Shown in pieces: positions 1-5,789 of a stretch of DNA of 6,901 nucleotides. A program made the position numbers and the translations under genes. The number at the start of each line of letters is the position of its first letter. The first letter of the stretch is position 1. The stretch is from CAYZUE01 sp964481825 (GTDB lineage: Archaea > Hydrothermarchaeota > Hydrothermarchaeia > Hydrothermarchaeales > JALUUU01), in NCBI GenBank assembly GCA_964481825.1, contig CAYZUE010000061.1:1-6901 (forward strand). Reading direction: 5' to 3'. The notes below the pieces were generated by a model. It was not told where the DNA came from, made no database searches, and saw only the letters and a program-made list of their open reading frames with translations.

Positions 1-1278
1 ACCTACTGCACCTATAGCGCCTATAACCATACCTATTCTGACTACATTGCGAAGACCACCGTCCGATATTCCTGGTTTATAGTACTTCACAAAATCAACA
101 GCTAGAATACTTCCGACAGCCATGTAAGCTGCATCAAGTGATGACATACCTGCTGCAAACAGAACCATCATGTACGCTATGGCTGCATATCCAACTCCAA
201 TGTGAGATGTTACCCAAGATGCGACAGCTGCTCCATCGCCTCCAAGATCTGTCATCAGGTTAGCACCCATTGCAATACCTATAATTCCGAAGTATCCGAA
301 CAAGATAATTTCAAGAGTGACCCATATTATACACTGAATAAAGGAATTTTCAACTGCCTTCCTTTTCATGGACCAGACTCTCTGCCAAAATGCTTGTTCG
401 CAAATAACGCCTGAAATCAGTCCGTAATTACCTAATATCCCATATTCTACAATGGTTTTTGGATCCATAAGGGTCTGGTATCTTATTGGGGTTTGCATCA
501 TTCTTTCGGCAATCCAAGTTGTTCCTCCGACCTGATGAATGGCCGTAGCCAAAGCTATGAAACCGAAGATACAAATCATCCAATACTGGATTGTACTTAT
601 AACAGCTACTCTCCACATTCCTCCGAATATAGCATATGCTAAAACTCCGAAAGCAATCAGATATACAGATGGCCTAAAGTCAAATCCAAACATGGTCATT
701 AGACCTAGTGATACACCCTTGATGTTAATTGAGGCGAATCCAATAGCACCTAATATCAAAAACAGAGCGAATAAGAATCGTCCTAGATTTCCTAATCTAA
801 CTCGAGCATACTCAGCTAACGTGTATCCCCCTGGCATTACATTTCGTATATACCTAGTAAAGGGAACAATTAACGCGAACGCTGGGATTTGAGGTAGACA
901 GAACCACCATAGTCCTGCAAAACCAAAGAGGTATGCTACAGCACCAGATGCTGCAATTCCCATAGCCCACATCCAAGTTGCGGATACAGACGCAATACCC
1001 ATACCCAAACCAACGTTTCTCTCTGCTATCAAAAACGTATGCGTGTCCTTAGCCATATATTGATTGATTACTAATCCTATAATTAGGTAAATAACCAACA
1101 ACATTATTGCTAATCCTGCTCCAAGTGCCGGTGAAAACAGAGTTGGTTTAACTATATCTTCAGCCAATGGTAGTTCGTGTTCACTACCGGGGACACCTTT
1201 AAGCGGACCAGCTTCAACCGCAGCCATAGAACTCAAAAGTAAGAGACCTACAACTGTCATTAAAATTTTTCCATTCAT
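1..1278 (-). CDS. Sodium:solute symporter (SSS family), C-terminus beyond the left edge
   Basis: This is a secondary transporter in the membrane, expected to couple Na+ entry to solute uptake. The frame is open from ATG at 1278 to base 1, giving 426 residues with no stop, so the gene is truncated only by the window edge. After a signal-like hydrophobic N-terminus (about residues 5-20) and a polar stretch (23-48) comes a first membrane helix (about 50-71). The typical SSS entry motif follows (FLIAERNVG, 82-90), then repeated membrane helices. EQAFWQRVWSMK (294-305) is a strong family signature. GMSSLDAAYMAVGS (377-390) matches the helix carrying the Na2-site serines of vSGLT, so S379/S380 are the candidate Na+ ligands. 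It is the last visible gene of the operon, 52 bases after the methyltransferase, which suggests it imports that enzyme's substrate. Methanosarcina methylamine permeases (MtmP/MtbP/MttP) are, to my knowledge, a different transporter family. The substrate cannot be read from sequence. Confidence 0.9.
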   Translation of the reverse strand, partial: MNGKILMTVVGLLLLSSMAAVEAGPLKGVPGSEHELPLAEDIVKPTLFSPALGAGLAIMLLVIYLIIGLVINQYMAKDTHTFLIAERNVGLGMGIASVSATWMWAMGIAASGAVAYLFGFAGLWWFCLPQIPAFALIVPFTRYIRNVMPGGYTLAEYARVRLGNLGRFLFALFLILGAIGFASINIKGVSLGLMTMFGFDFRPSVYLIAFGVLAYAIFGGMWRVAVISTIQYWMICIFGFIALATAIHQVGGTTWIAERMMQTPIRYQTLMDPKTIVEYGILGNYGLISGVICEQAFWQRVWSMKRKAVENSFIQCIIWVTLEIILFGYFGIIGIAMGANLMTDLGGDGAAVASWVTSHIGVGYAAIAYMMVLFAAGMSSLDAAYMAVGSILAVDFVKYYKPGISDGGLRNVVRIGMVIGAIGAVG

Positions 1279-1290
1279 TGCCCACCAATT

Positions 1291-1298
1291 CCTCCTTT
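1291..1298 (-). promoter_or_regulatory. Ribosome binding site of the symporter gene, unusually far from ATG
   Basis: The minus strand reads AAAGGAGG, a strong match to the 16S rRNA tail, but the GGAGG core lies 12 bases from the ATG at 1278 rather than the usual 5-9. A second G-rich stretch (GGTGGG, 1281-1286) is too close to the ATG to serve. No other in-frame start lies between them, so the ATG at 1278 stands. A second ATG at 1274 is out of frame and stops at once. Confidence 0.7.
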
Positions 1299-1330
1299 AA
1301 TTAATCACATATATTCATTCTATAATCAAT

Positions 1331-2755
1331 TTAGTCGATTCGGAGACCTAATTCTTTCCTCATTTCTCCTTTAACCTTCTTATATACTTTGTTAAGTTTA
1401 TCCAATGGTTCAATAGTATCCAAATCATAGCATTCTTGGAACAACCATCCCATTTTATGGGCGGTTCTATCGTTTATGAACTTTTGATATTTACCTAAAC
1501 ATTTGATTACCATCTCATTGGCTTCTTCTCTCTTCAAATCAGCTTCACCAACGGCTCTGCCGACTTCAGCGGCAAATCTTGCGCCGATACCTGCAGCACA
1601 ATTAGTTCCACCACTCTGCTCACCAGTGCCTCCAGAAGTACCTGCACCTAAACTTACAGATCCTATCGCACCTGCTGCAGTCTCCCAGAAGTATTCATAT
1701 CCTATTCTAGAAGTCATTTGCCAAGCCGCTCCTAAAATAGATGGTATTTTAGTATGCTTGTGCATTGCTGCAACTGCCCAGTTAGCAACGAACAGAGAAT
1801 ATTTACTAGAGTTACTGAAGTATAAAGCATCTGTCGGCCAAACACCCAACATTGTAGGCTGATACAATGTTTCGTAAGCAATTAATTCAGCTAAACAATT
1901 AACAGCTGAAGTTGCTGCTGCACCAGGTATACTACCTATATAAGCCATTCCAATACCCCAAGTTTGGGAACCAAATTGATGCCACATGAGTGCTCTACAC
2001 ATCTCATCATAATTTGTTTTCAGATGAGGCTGGAGATAAACGTGGTGTGCATCCCCAGGATTAATACCTGGACCATAAGTACCCATCATCTCTGCTTGAA
2101 GACTAATTGGCATACTTGCACCATCGTGTAGATACGGTCTTCCACCTCTCCTACAAACGTCCTTTACTTTAGATACCCTCTTCATCTCCGACATCATCTC
2201 GAAGGGAGAAAAAGGTTTAATATCAACACCGTCAAGGTGAGCAATTACACCCTGAAAATGCATCATATCAACCATAGGTTCCTTTACGAAACTCATACCT
2301 ACTTTCTCATAGACGTCATCAGTTATAGGTCCTAAAATTCGTCCCATAGCAACATTAGGATTCTTACCGCTATTTCTGACACCATAATCCTCTAAGCCTC
2401 TATGTTTCCATGTATATTCATCTGTGTGAGATCCTACAGTAACCTTCTTAGGTACATGGTACATTGCATCATTAACTTCATCTTCTGTAAAGTAAATGAC
2501 TCTCTCAGTATTTTGACATAAAACTCCGCATTTAACAACAAACTCTTTTGCAGCCTCCCAAATATTGTCAATAGTTTCATTATTGCAAGGTACAACTTCA
2601 CTAGGAAGTCCATTGGTACCCTCTTCATACTTGAAACCATATTTCTCGCATGTCTGTTTCAACAACGGATAATAATGCCTAGTCATATACTCCTTCTCAA
2701 ACATTATAGGACCGGTCTCGACCCTTCTCCAAAAATCTAGAAATTTACCTTTCAT
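1331..2755 (-). CDS. MtmB-family corrinoid methyltransferase lacking pyrrolysine, substrate unknown
   Basis: The 474-residue protein is slightly longer than Methanosarcina MtmB (458). It is recognised by co-linear family motifs: CGVLCQNTERVIYFTEDEV (76-94), the GGRP loop (204-207), SLQAE (218-222), the DAHHV segment (235-239), and FQECYD (439-444) near the C-terminus. MtmB demethylates monomethylamine and methylates the cobalt of its corrinoid partner, using pyrrolysine encoded by an in-frame UAG. Here there is no in-frame UAG and the gene ends in TAA. Aligned by eye to MtmB from memory, the Pyl202 position falls at G212, E259 at I268, Q333 at G342 and Y335 at A344. It is therefore a family member with a rebuilt pocket, not a true MtmB. 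A glycine-rich stretch spans 364-384. I chose the ATG at 2755 because GGGAG lies 7 bases upstream; the in-frame TTG at 2782 would overlap the preceding gene and lacks such a site. The gene follows its presumed corrinoid partner by 13 bases. Confidence 0.88.
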   Translation of the reverse strand: MKGKFLDFWRRVETGPIMFEKEYMTRHYYPLLKQTCEKYGFKYEEGTNGLPSEVVPCNNETIDNIWEAAKEFVVKCGVLCQNTERVIYFTEDEVNDAMYHVPKKVTVGSHTDEYTWKHRGLEDYGVRNSGKNPNVAMGRILGPITDDVYEKVGMSFVKEPMVDMMHFQGVIAHLDGVDIKPFSPFEMMSEMKRVSKVKDVCRRGGRPYLHDGASMPISLQAEMMGTYGPGINPGDAHHVYLQPHLKTNYDEMCRALMWHQFGSQTWGIGMAYIGSIPGAAATSAVNCLAELIAYETLYQPTMLGVWPTDALYFSNSSKYSLFVANWAVAAMHKHTKIPSILGAAWQMTSRIGYEYFWETAAGAIGSVSLGAGTSGGTGEQSGGTNCAAGIGARFAAEVGRAVGEADLKREEANEMVIKCLGKYQKFINDRTAHKMGWLFQECYDLDTIEPLDKLNKVYKKVKGEMRKELGLRID

Positions 2756-2762
2756 TTTATAT

Positions 2763-2767
2763 CTCCC
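2763..2767 (-). promoter_or_regulatory. Ribosome binding site that decides the methyltransferase start
   Basis: The minus strand reads GGGAG, 7 bases before ATG at 2755, in the 13-base gap after the corrinoid protein's TGA (2771-2769). It supports the ATG start over the TTG at 2782. Confidence 0.75.
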
Positions 2768-2768
2768 A

Positions 2769-3422
2769 TCAATCTTTTCCAAGTAATTTCATTGCCATTG
2801 TTCTAGCTTCCACTGCATCTTTACCCCATCCGTCAGCACCAATACGCTCGGCCCATGCCATGGTAACAGGTCCACCGCCAACCATTATTTTGTATTTGTC
2901 AGCTAAACCTTTTGCTTCTATAAAATCTACCAAGTCTCTTTGTACAGGCATGGATGTGGACATTAATGCAGAAGCACAAATTATATCGGCTCCTAGCCTT
3001 TCTGCCTCTTCTATAAAAACCCTTGGAGCAACATCGGTACCAAGATCGGTGACATCGAAACCAGATGTCATTAAGAACATTTCAACCATATCTTTACCAA
3101 CACTATGGATGTCCCCTTGAACTGTTCCATGAATTACAGTTCCCATTTTCTCGATTTCTTCCCCAGTCTCCTCCAGAGCTTTTTCAATATGCACCATTCC
3201 CCTTTTAACACCATCGCCGGCTAACACTAACTCAGGTAATGCAACTTCCATTTTTTCGAATAACTTACCAAGATAGTTCATAGTTTCTCCAATGACAGCT
3301 ACAGTTTCAACCGCACTTATACCTGCATCGCACATTTCTTTAATTGCAGCTTCTATTCCATCTTCATCAAAAGTCTTAATTTTTTCACGAAGATTGTCAC
3401 TTAACTCATCTTTATTGGCCAT
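2769..3422 (-). CDS. Methyltransferase corrinoid protein (MtmC/MtbC/MttC family)
   Basis: A 217-residue cytoplasmic methyl carrier of the usual family length. Residues 1-90 form the helical cap domain, with the typical YLGKLFEKMEVALPELVLAG stretch (50-69). Residues 93-217 form the B12-binding Rossmann domain. The base-off/His-on motif is complete: D104-x-H106-x-x-G109 (DIHSVG), then S151-x-L153, then the glycine-rich VGGGPV (181-186). H106 is therefore the expected lower cobalt ligand. The protein would accept a methyl group from the MtmB-like enzyme encoded just downstream and donate it to an MtbA-type protein. It is the first gene of the minus-strand operon. The ATG at 3422 has GGAGG 7 bases upstream. 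Within the family, the assignment to MtmC, MtbC or MttC cannot be settled by eye. Confidence 0.93.
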   Translation of the reverse strand: MANKDELSDNLREKIKTFDEDGIEAAIKEMCDAGISAVETVAVIGETMNYLGKLFEKMEVALPELVLAGDGVKRGMVHIEKALEETGEEIEKMGTVIHGTVQGDIHSVGKDMVEMFLMTSGFDVTDLGTDVAPRVFIEEAERLGADIICASALMSTSMPVQRDLVDFIEAKGLADKYKIMVGGGPVTMAWAERIGADGWGKDAVEARTMAMKLLGKD

Positions 3423-3428
3423 TAATTT

Positions 3429-3437
3429 GCCTCCACC
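3429..3437 (-). promoter_or_regulatory. Ribosome binding site of the corrinoid protein gene
   Basis: The minus strand reads GGTGGAGGC; its GGAGG core is 7 bases from the ATG at 3422. Together with the bases before it, it forms AATTGGTGG (3441-3433). The same nine bases occur in the symporter leader at 1290-1282. Confidence 0.8.
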
Positions 3438-3513
3438 AATTGTATTCCAAATATTTTTATCACCTTTAGAAATTTTTTATTATATTGAATAGAAGATTAA
3501 ATCGGCATGTTAT

Positions 3514-3528
3514 TATTTAAACTTTTCG
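3514..3528 (-). promoter_or_regulatory. Archaeal BRE/TATA promoter of the corrinoid/methyltransferase operon
   Basis: The minus strand reads CGAAAAGTTTAAATA, which fits the archaeal BRE plus TATA consensus (purine/A-rich BRE followed by TTTAWATA) at every specified position. Transcription would start about 25 bases downstream, near 3493, leaving a leader of about 70 bases before the ATG at 3422. The match is direct; the start site is inferred. Confidence 0.7.
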
Positions 3529-3596
3529 TTATAATTGATTTAATTCAAAAGAAACTAGGATATTAGAATAAAATTTTTAGTATAGCTTAACATATT

Positions 3597-3609
3597 GGAA
3601 ATTATCTAA
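3597..3609. repeat. Intergenic motif copy 1 (GGAAATTATCTAA)
   Basis: This 13-base motif is repeated exactly at 3706-3718. It lies 175 bases from the operon start codon and upstream of the operon promoter. A regulator-binding role is inferred. Confidence 0.45.
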
Positions 3610-3700
3610 TTTATTATAATTTTAGTAGAAATTACTGTATATAATGTATAAATAATGCAAAGTATATATATATGTGCGAATTAACAAAAAAATTGATATG

Positions 3701-3720
3701 ATTTAGGAAATTATCTAAAT
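3701..3720. repeat. Intergenic motif copy 2 inside a palindrome (candidate operator)
   Basis: The 20 bases ATTTAGGAAATTATCTAAAT have perfect ATTTAG/CTAAAT arms and pair at 8 of 10 positions. They contain the exact 13-base motif seen at 3597. This is the most operator-like element between the divergent transcription units, although short AT palindromes also arise by chance in such DNA. Confidence 0.45.
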
Positions 3721-3774
3721 TAGACAGATTTAGAAAACTTTTAAATGTATTTAGTCCTTAGTAAAATAAAATTT

Positions 3775-3789
3775 GATTTGGGAAATTAT
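3775..3789. repeat. Intergenic motif copy 3 (degenerate)
   Basis: GATTTGGGAAATTAT differs from GATTTAGGAAATTAT (3700-3714) at one of 15 bases, but then diverges and loses the right palindrome arm. It is the copy closest to the plus-strand genes. Confidence 0.35.
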
Positions 3790-3852
3790 TAAGTATGCAT
3801 ACAAAGGATTAACCATAAAAAATAAAAAAAAACAGTTCTTCTGTTTCCCATT

Positions 3853-3866
3853 TAATGTATAAATAT
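3853..3866 (+). promoter_or_regulatory. Possible TATA box for the ATPase/VWA genes
   Basis: TAATGTATAAATAT contains a TATAAATA core and would place transcription start near 3885-3890, about 55 bases before the ATG at 3942. The upstream BRE is weak. The same 13 bases TAATGTATAAATA occur at 3642-3654, and another candidate (GCAAAGTATATATATA, 3657-3672) lies farther upstream, so the true start is uncertain. Confidence 0.35.
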
Positions 3867-3941
3867 TATATATACAGGTAAATAAAAAAAAAATGTGCAG
3901 TATCTAGGATAAATACACAAATAGACTGCAGGAAATAAAAA

Positions 3942-4829
3942 ATGACAGACGAGATAAAAGAAATTAAAAAAAAGAACAGGATAATTGGAAGAGATAATGA
4001 GCTTATGTTGGCCTTATCTGCTCTTGAAGCTAATAGACATATTCTCATTGAAGGCGCAGTGGGCGTTGGTAAAACCGAGATATCTAAAGCCCTTACCGAT
4101 CATCTTGGAAGATCCTTTTGTAGGATTGACGGTGATGAGGGATACACTGAACAGAAACTAATAGGATGGTTTGATCCTCCTAAAGTAATATCACTTGGTT
4201 ACACTTGGGATTCATTTGATGAAGGACCGATAATAAACGCTATGAAAGATGGTTCAATATTATTCATTAATGAAATCAATAGAATGCCGGAAGGTACTCA
4301 AAACGTCCTACTCCCTGCTATGGATGAGAGAAAAGTAATAGTTCCAAAATTAGGGGATGTAGTAGCCAAACCGAACTTTAGAATAATTGCAACACAAAAT
4401 CCAGAAGAATTTGTAGGTACTGCACCTTTAAGCGAGGCTATTAAAGATAGATTCATTTTAATAAGACTTGAATATCAAACAGAAGAGGAAGAGAGAAAAA
4501 TAGTAAAGAAAGAGACCAATTGTAAGGATGACGCGCTTATAAATTTAGCTGTAGGAATTATTAGAAAAACCAGAGAACATCCTGATATCAGCAGGGGATC
4601 TTCTATTCGAGGGGCAATTGATTTAATTAAGATGGTACAGAAATTTAAGGATAAGTTCTCTCTCAATGACGATAAATTGTTAGAGCTTACAAAAATGGCT
4701 TTGGCAACTAAGATAGAGATGCATGACAGGTCATTTAAGCAACTTGAGCAAGTGATTAAGCAGATTATTTCAGAAGTAAAAGAAGTAAAAGAGAAATCCG
4801 ATTCTAAAAAAAAAAAAATAAACCTGTGA
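3942..4829 (+). CDS. MoxR-family AAA+ ATPase
   Basis: A 295-residue cytoplasmic ATPase of the MoxR/CbbQ/NorQ type, a group that remodels or activates partner enzymes together with a VWA protein. All core motifs are visible: Walker A GAVGVGKT (38-45), the family loop GYTEQKLIGW (67-76), Walker B ILFINE (106-111), DERKVIVP before sensor 1 (128-135), sensor 1 N153 in ATQNPEE, arginine finger R170 in EAIKDRF, and sensor 2 R223 in SSIRGA. The C-terminus is a charged helical tail ending in a lysine run encoded by A13. The ATG at 3942 has AGGA 8 bases upstream. The VWA gene follows with a GTGA overlap, so the two are almost certainly co-translated. The pair sits between the two halves of a methyl-transfer pathway, which suggests but does not prove that its client is one of those enzymes. 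Confidence 0.93.
   Translation: MTDEIKEIKKKNRIIGRDNELMLALSALEANRHILIEGAVGVGKTEISKALTDHLGRSFCRIDGDEGYTEQKLIGWFDPPKVISLGYTWDSFDEGPIINAMKDGSILFINEINRMPEGTQNVLLPAMDERKVIVPKLGDVVAKPNFRIIATQNPEEFVGTAPLSEAIKDRFILIRLEYQTEEEERKIVKKETNCKDDALINLAVGIIRKTREHPDISRGSSIRGAIDLIKMVQKFKDKFSLNDDKLLELTKMALATKIEMHDRSFKQLEQVIKQIISEVKEVKEKSDSKKKKINL
4806..4818 (+). repeat. Run of 13 A at the ATPase/VWA junction
   Basis: The last ATPase codons are AAA repeated within an unbroken A13, ending 7 bases before the GTG start of the VWA gene at 4826. The VWA frame is -1 relative to the ATPase and is open from 4808 to 4826. One -1 slip, or one extra A added during transcription, would join the two proteins. Confidence 0.85.
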
Positions 4830-5746
4830 AACAAGCTCAATATATTGGTATTGAACTGGAAAAAAAAGAATATTTAGACAGAGCTTTTCTAAAATTTATT
4901 AAACAAAACAATTCTGGAGATGAAGAAAATAGTGACACTGGGCCTTTACTTTTTACTGAAAAAAAAGAACTGATAAAATGGCCCATGATAAAATTTTACA
5001 GCAAAATTGGTGCTACATTAGATAAAAATACAAAAGAAACAGTAAAGTGGGCTGTAATCAGATCAATATTAGCTCTTTCTAGAGGAATAGTTGGAACTGG
5101 ACTTAGGCCATCGATTAAAATTAGAAAACCATTCAACCCAGGCATGAACGAAATTGATCTGGAGATGACTTTAGAAAACTATTATGGGAAGAAGCATTTA
5201 GACTATAATGATATTGTATCCCTAGAAAAAAAACCTAAGAAATTTGCGGTTACTTTGATGCTTGATATAAGCAATTCTATGAATTTTGAAAAAATATCGA
5301 TTGCTGCAATTGCAATTGCAAGTCTATCTTACAAGCTTCAAAATGATTATTATTCAATTATTTCTTTCAATGAAAATGCAGAAATTATAAAGCCAATTAA
5401 CAAAGACTGGAGAGTAGAAAAATTAGTTGATAAAATTCTGAATCTTAAAACCGGAGGATTGACAAACATAAATCAAGCTTTAGAAAAAGGTCTAGAAGAA
5501 CTGAATGCTTCGAGCATATCTAAGAATGCTCGAAGACGAACAGGAATCCTTGTAACAGATGGATGGGTAACAGAAGGTCCTGATCCAAAAGAAACGGCCA
5601 AGAAATTCGAGAGGCTCCATGTAATAGAGATACCGCCTGGATGTGTAGATGATGAATTGTGTTACAAAATGGCAAAGCTAGGCAAAGGACGGTATATTAA
5701 GGTGCGAGATTTTTTTGAACTAACTAGAATTGCAAAGATCGTTTAA
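4826..5746 (+). CDS. VWA-domain protein, partner of the MoxR ATPase
   Basis: A 306-residue protein with no signal peptide or membrane helix, so probably cytoplasmic. The N-terminal half (1-135) is helical and includes PGMNEIDLEMTLENYYG (105-121), resembling the segment before the VWA domain in MoxR-linked proteins. The VWA domain covers about 138-306 with a complete metal-ion adhesion site: D147-I-S149-N-S151, T213 in GGLTNI, and D245 in VTDGW. In known pairs (CbbQ/CbbO, NorQ/NorD) such proteins carry the ATPase to its client. The start is GTG at 4826, overlapping the ATPase stop as GTGA. No Shine-Dalgarno site precedes it, only A-rich sequence, and an in-frame TAA at 4805-4807 excludes an earlier start, so translation probably depends on coupling. 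The gene is richer in AAA and AAT codons than the methyltransferase genes. Its client is unknown. Confidence 0.9.
   Translation: MKQAQYIGIELEKKEYLDRAFLKFIKQNNSGDEENSDTGPLLFTEKKELIKWPMIKFYSKIGATLDKNTKETVKWAVIRSILALSRGIVGTGLRPSIKIRKPFNPGMNEIDLEMTLENYYGKKHLDYNDIVSLEKKPKKFAVTLMLDISNSMNFEKISIAAIAIASLSYKLQNDYYSIISFNENAEIIKPINKDWRVEKLVDKILNLKTGGLTNINQALEKGLEELNASSISKNARRRTGILVTDGWVTEGPDPKETAKKFERLHVIEIPPGCVDDELCYKMAKLGKGRYIKVRDFFELTRIAKIV
5508..5535 (+). repeat. Perfect 10-bp inverted repeat inside the VWA gene
   Basis: CTTCGAGCAT (5508-5517) and ATGCTCGAAG (5526-5535) are exact reverse complements around an 8-base loop. They encode the linker between the MIDAS threonine and the strand before VTDGW. 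The structure is unusually strong for this A-rich gene. Its role, if any, is unknown. Confidence 0.6.
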
Positions 5747-5755
5747 GAATCTTAA
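5743..5755. other. Small palindrome at the convergent gene end
   Basis: TTAAGAATCTTAA spans the VWA stop codon and opens the 43-base gap (5747-5789) between the convergent VWA and coenzyme M methyltransferase genes. No long T tract follows on either strand, so it is at best a weak terminator element. Confidence 0.25.
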
Positions 5756-5789
5756 TTAACAATTCTACGTTACTCAAAAGCCAATCAAA

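Larger units (their letters stand above)
3423..3941. other. AT-rich divergent intergenic region (519 bases)
   Basis: This region separates the corrinoid operon (minus) from the ATPase/VWA pair (plus). I see no coding frame with a ribosome binding site and no GC-rich block that would suggest a stable structured RNA. It holds an operon promoter (3514-3528), a repeated GGAAATTATCTAA motif, several TATA-like stretches on both strands, A-runs at 3824-3832 and 3884-3893, and two small inverted repeats close to the ATPase gene. No cobalamin riboswitch core (B12 box) is visible in the roughly 70-base leader of the operon. Confidence 0.8.

Noticed and set aside
428..616. Minus-strand short frame inside the symporter gene
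   Set aside because: It is a different frame of the same strand within the 426-residue symporter frame, with no supporting start signal.
202..892. Plus-strand open frames opposite the symporter
   Set aside because: They lie antisense to a continuous minus-strand frame with clear SSS motifs, have no ribosome binding sites and encode no recognisable protein.
1..1278. Symporter gene as a pseudogene or pyrrolysine-containing frame
   Set aside because: I translated it codon by codon from 1278 to 1 and found no stop of any kind; it is simply cut by the window edge.
1299..1330. Micro-ORF of five codons between methyltransferase and symporter genes
   Set aside because: ATG to TAA over 18 bases is expected by chance in AT-rich spacer and has no binding site of its own.
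1503..1862. Plus-strand 119-residue frame opposite the methyltransferase
   Set aside because: It is a shadow of the alanine/glycine-rich coding strand, with no start signal.
2756..2782. TTG start giving nine more residues on the methyltransferase
   Set aside because: It overlaps the corrinoid gene and lacks a ribosome binding site, while the ATG at 2755 has GGGAG at ideal spacing.
3423..3493. Cobalamin riboswitch in the operon leader
   Set aside because: The leader is short and very AT-rich, and I see no B12-box-like conserved core.
3601..3900. Stable RNA gene or CRISPR-like array in the intergenic region
   Set aside because: The repeats are short, irregularly spaced and AT-rich, and there is no GC-rich fold.
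4475..4840. Minus-strand 121-residue frame opposite the ATPase
   Set aside because: It is a Ser/Phe/Leu-rich shadow of Lys/Glu-rich coding sequence and runs across the ATPase/VWA junction.
5747..5789. Bidirectional terminator between convergent genes
   Set aside because: A small palindrome and short T stretches are present, but no long T tract on either strand, so I do not call a terminator.
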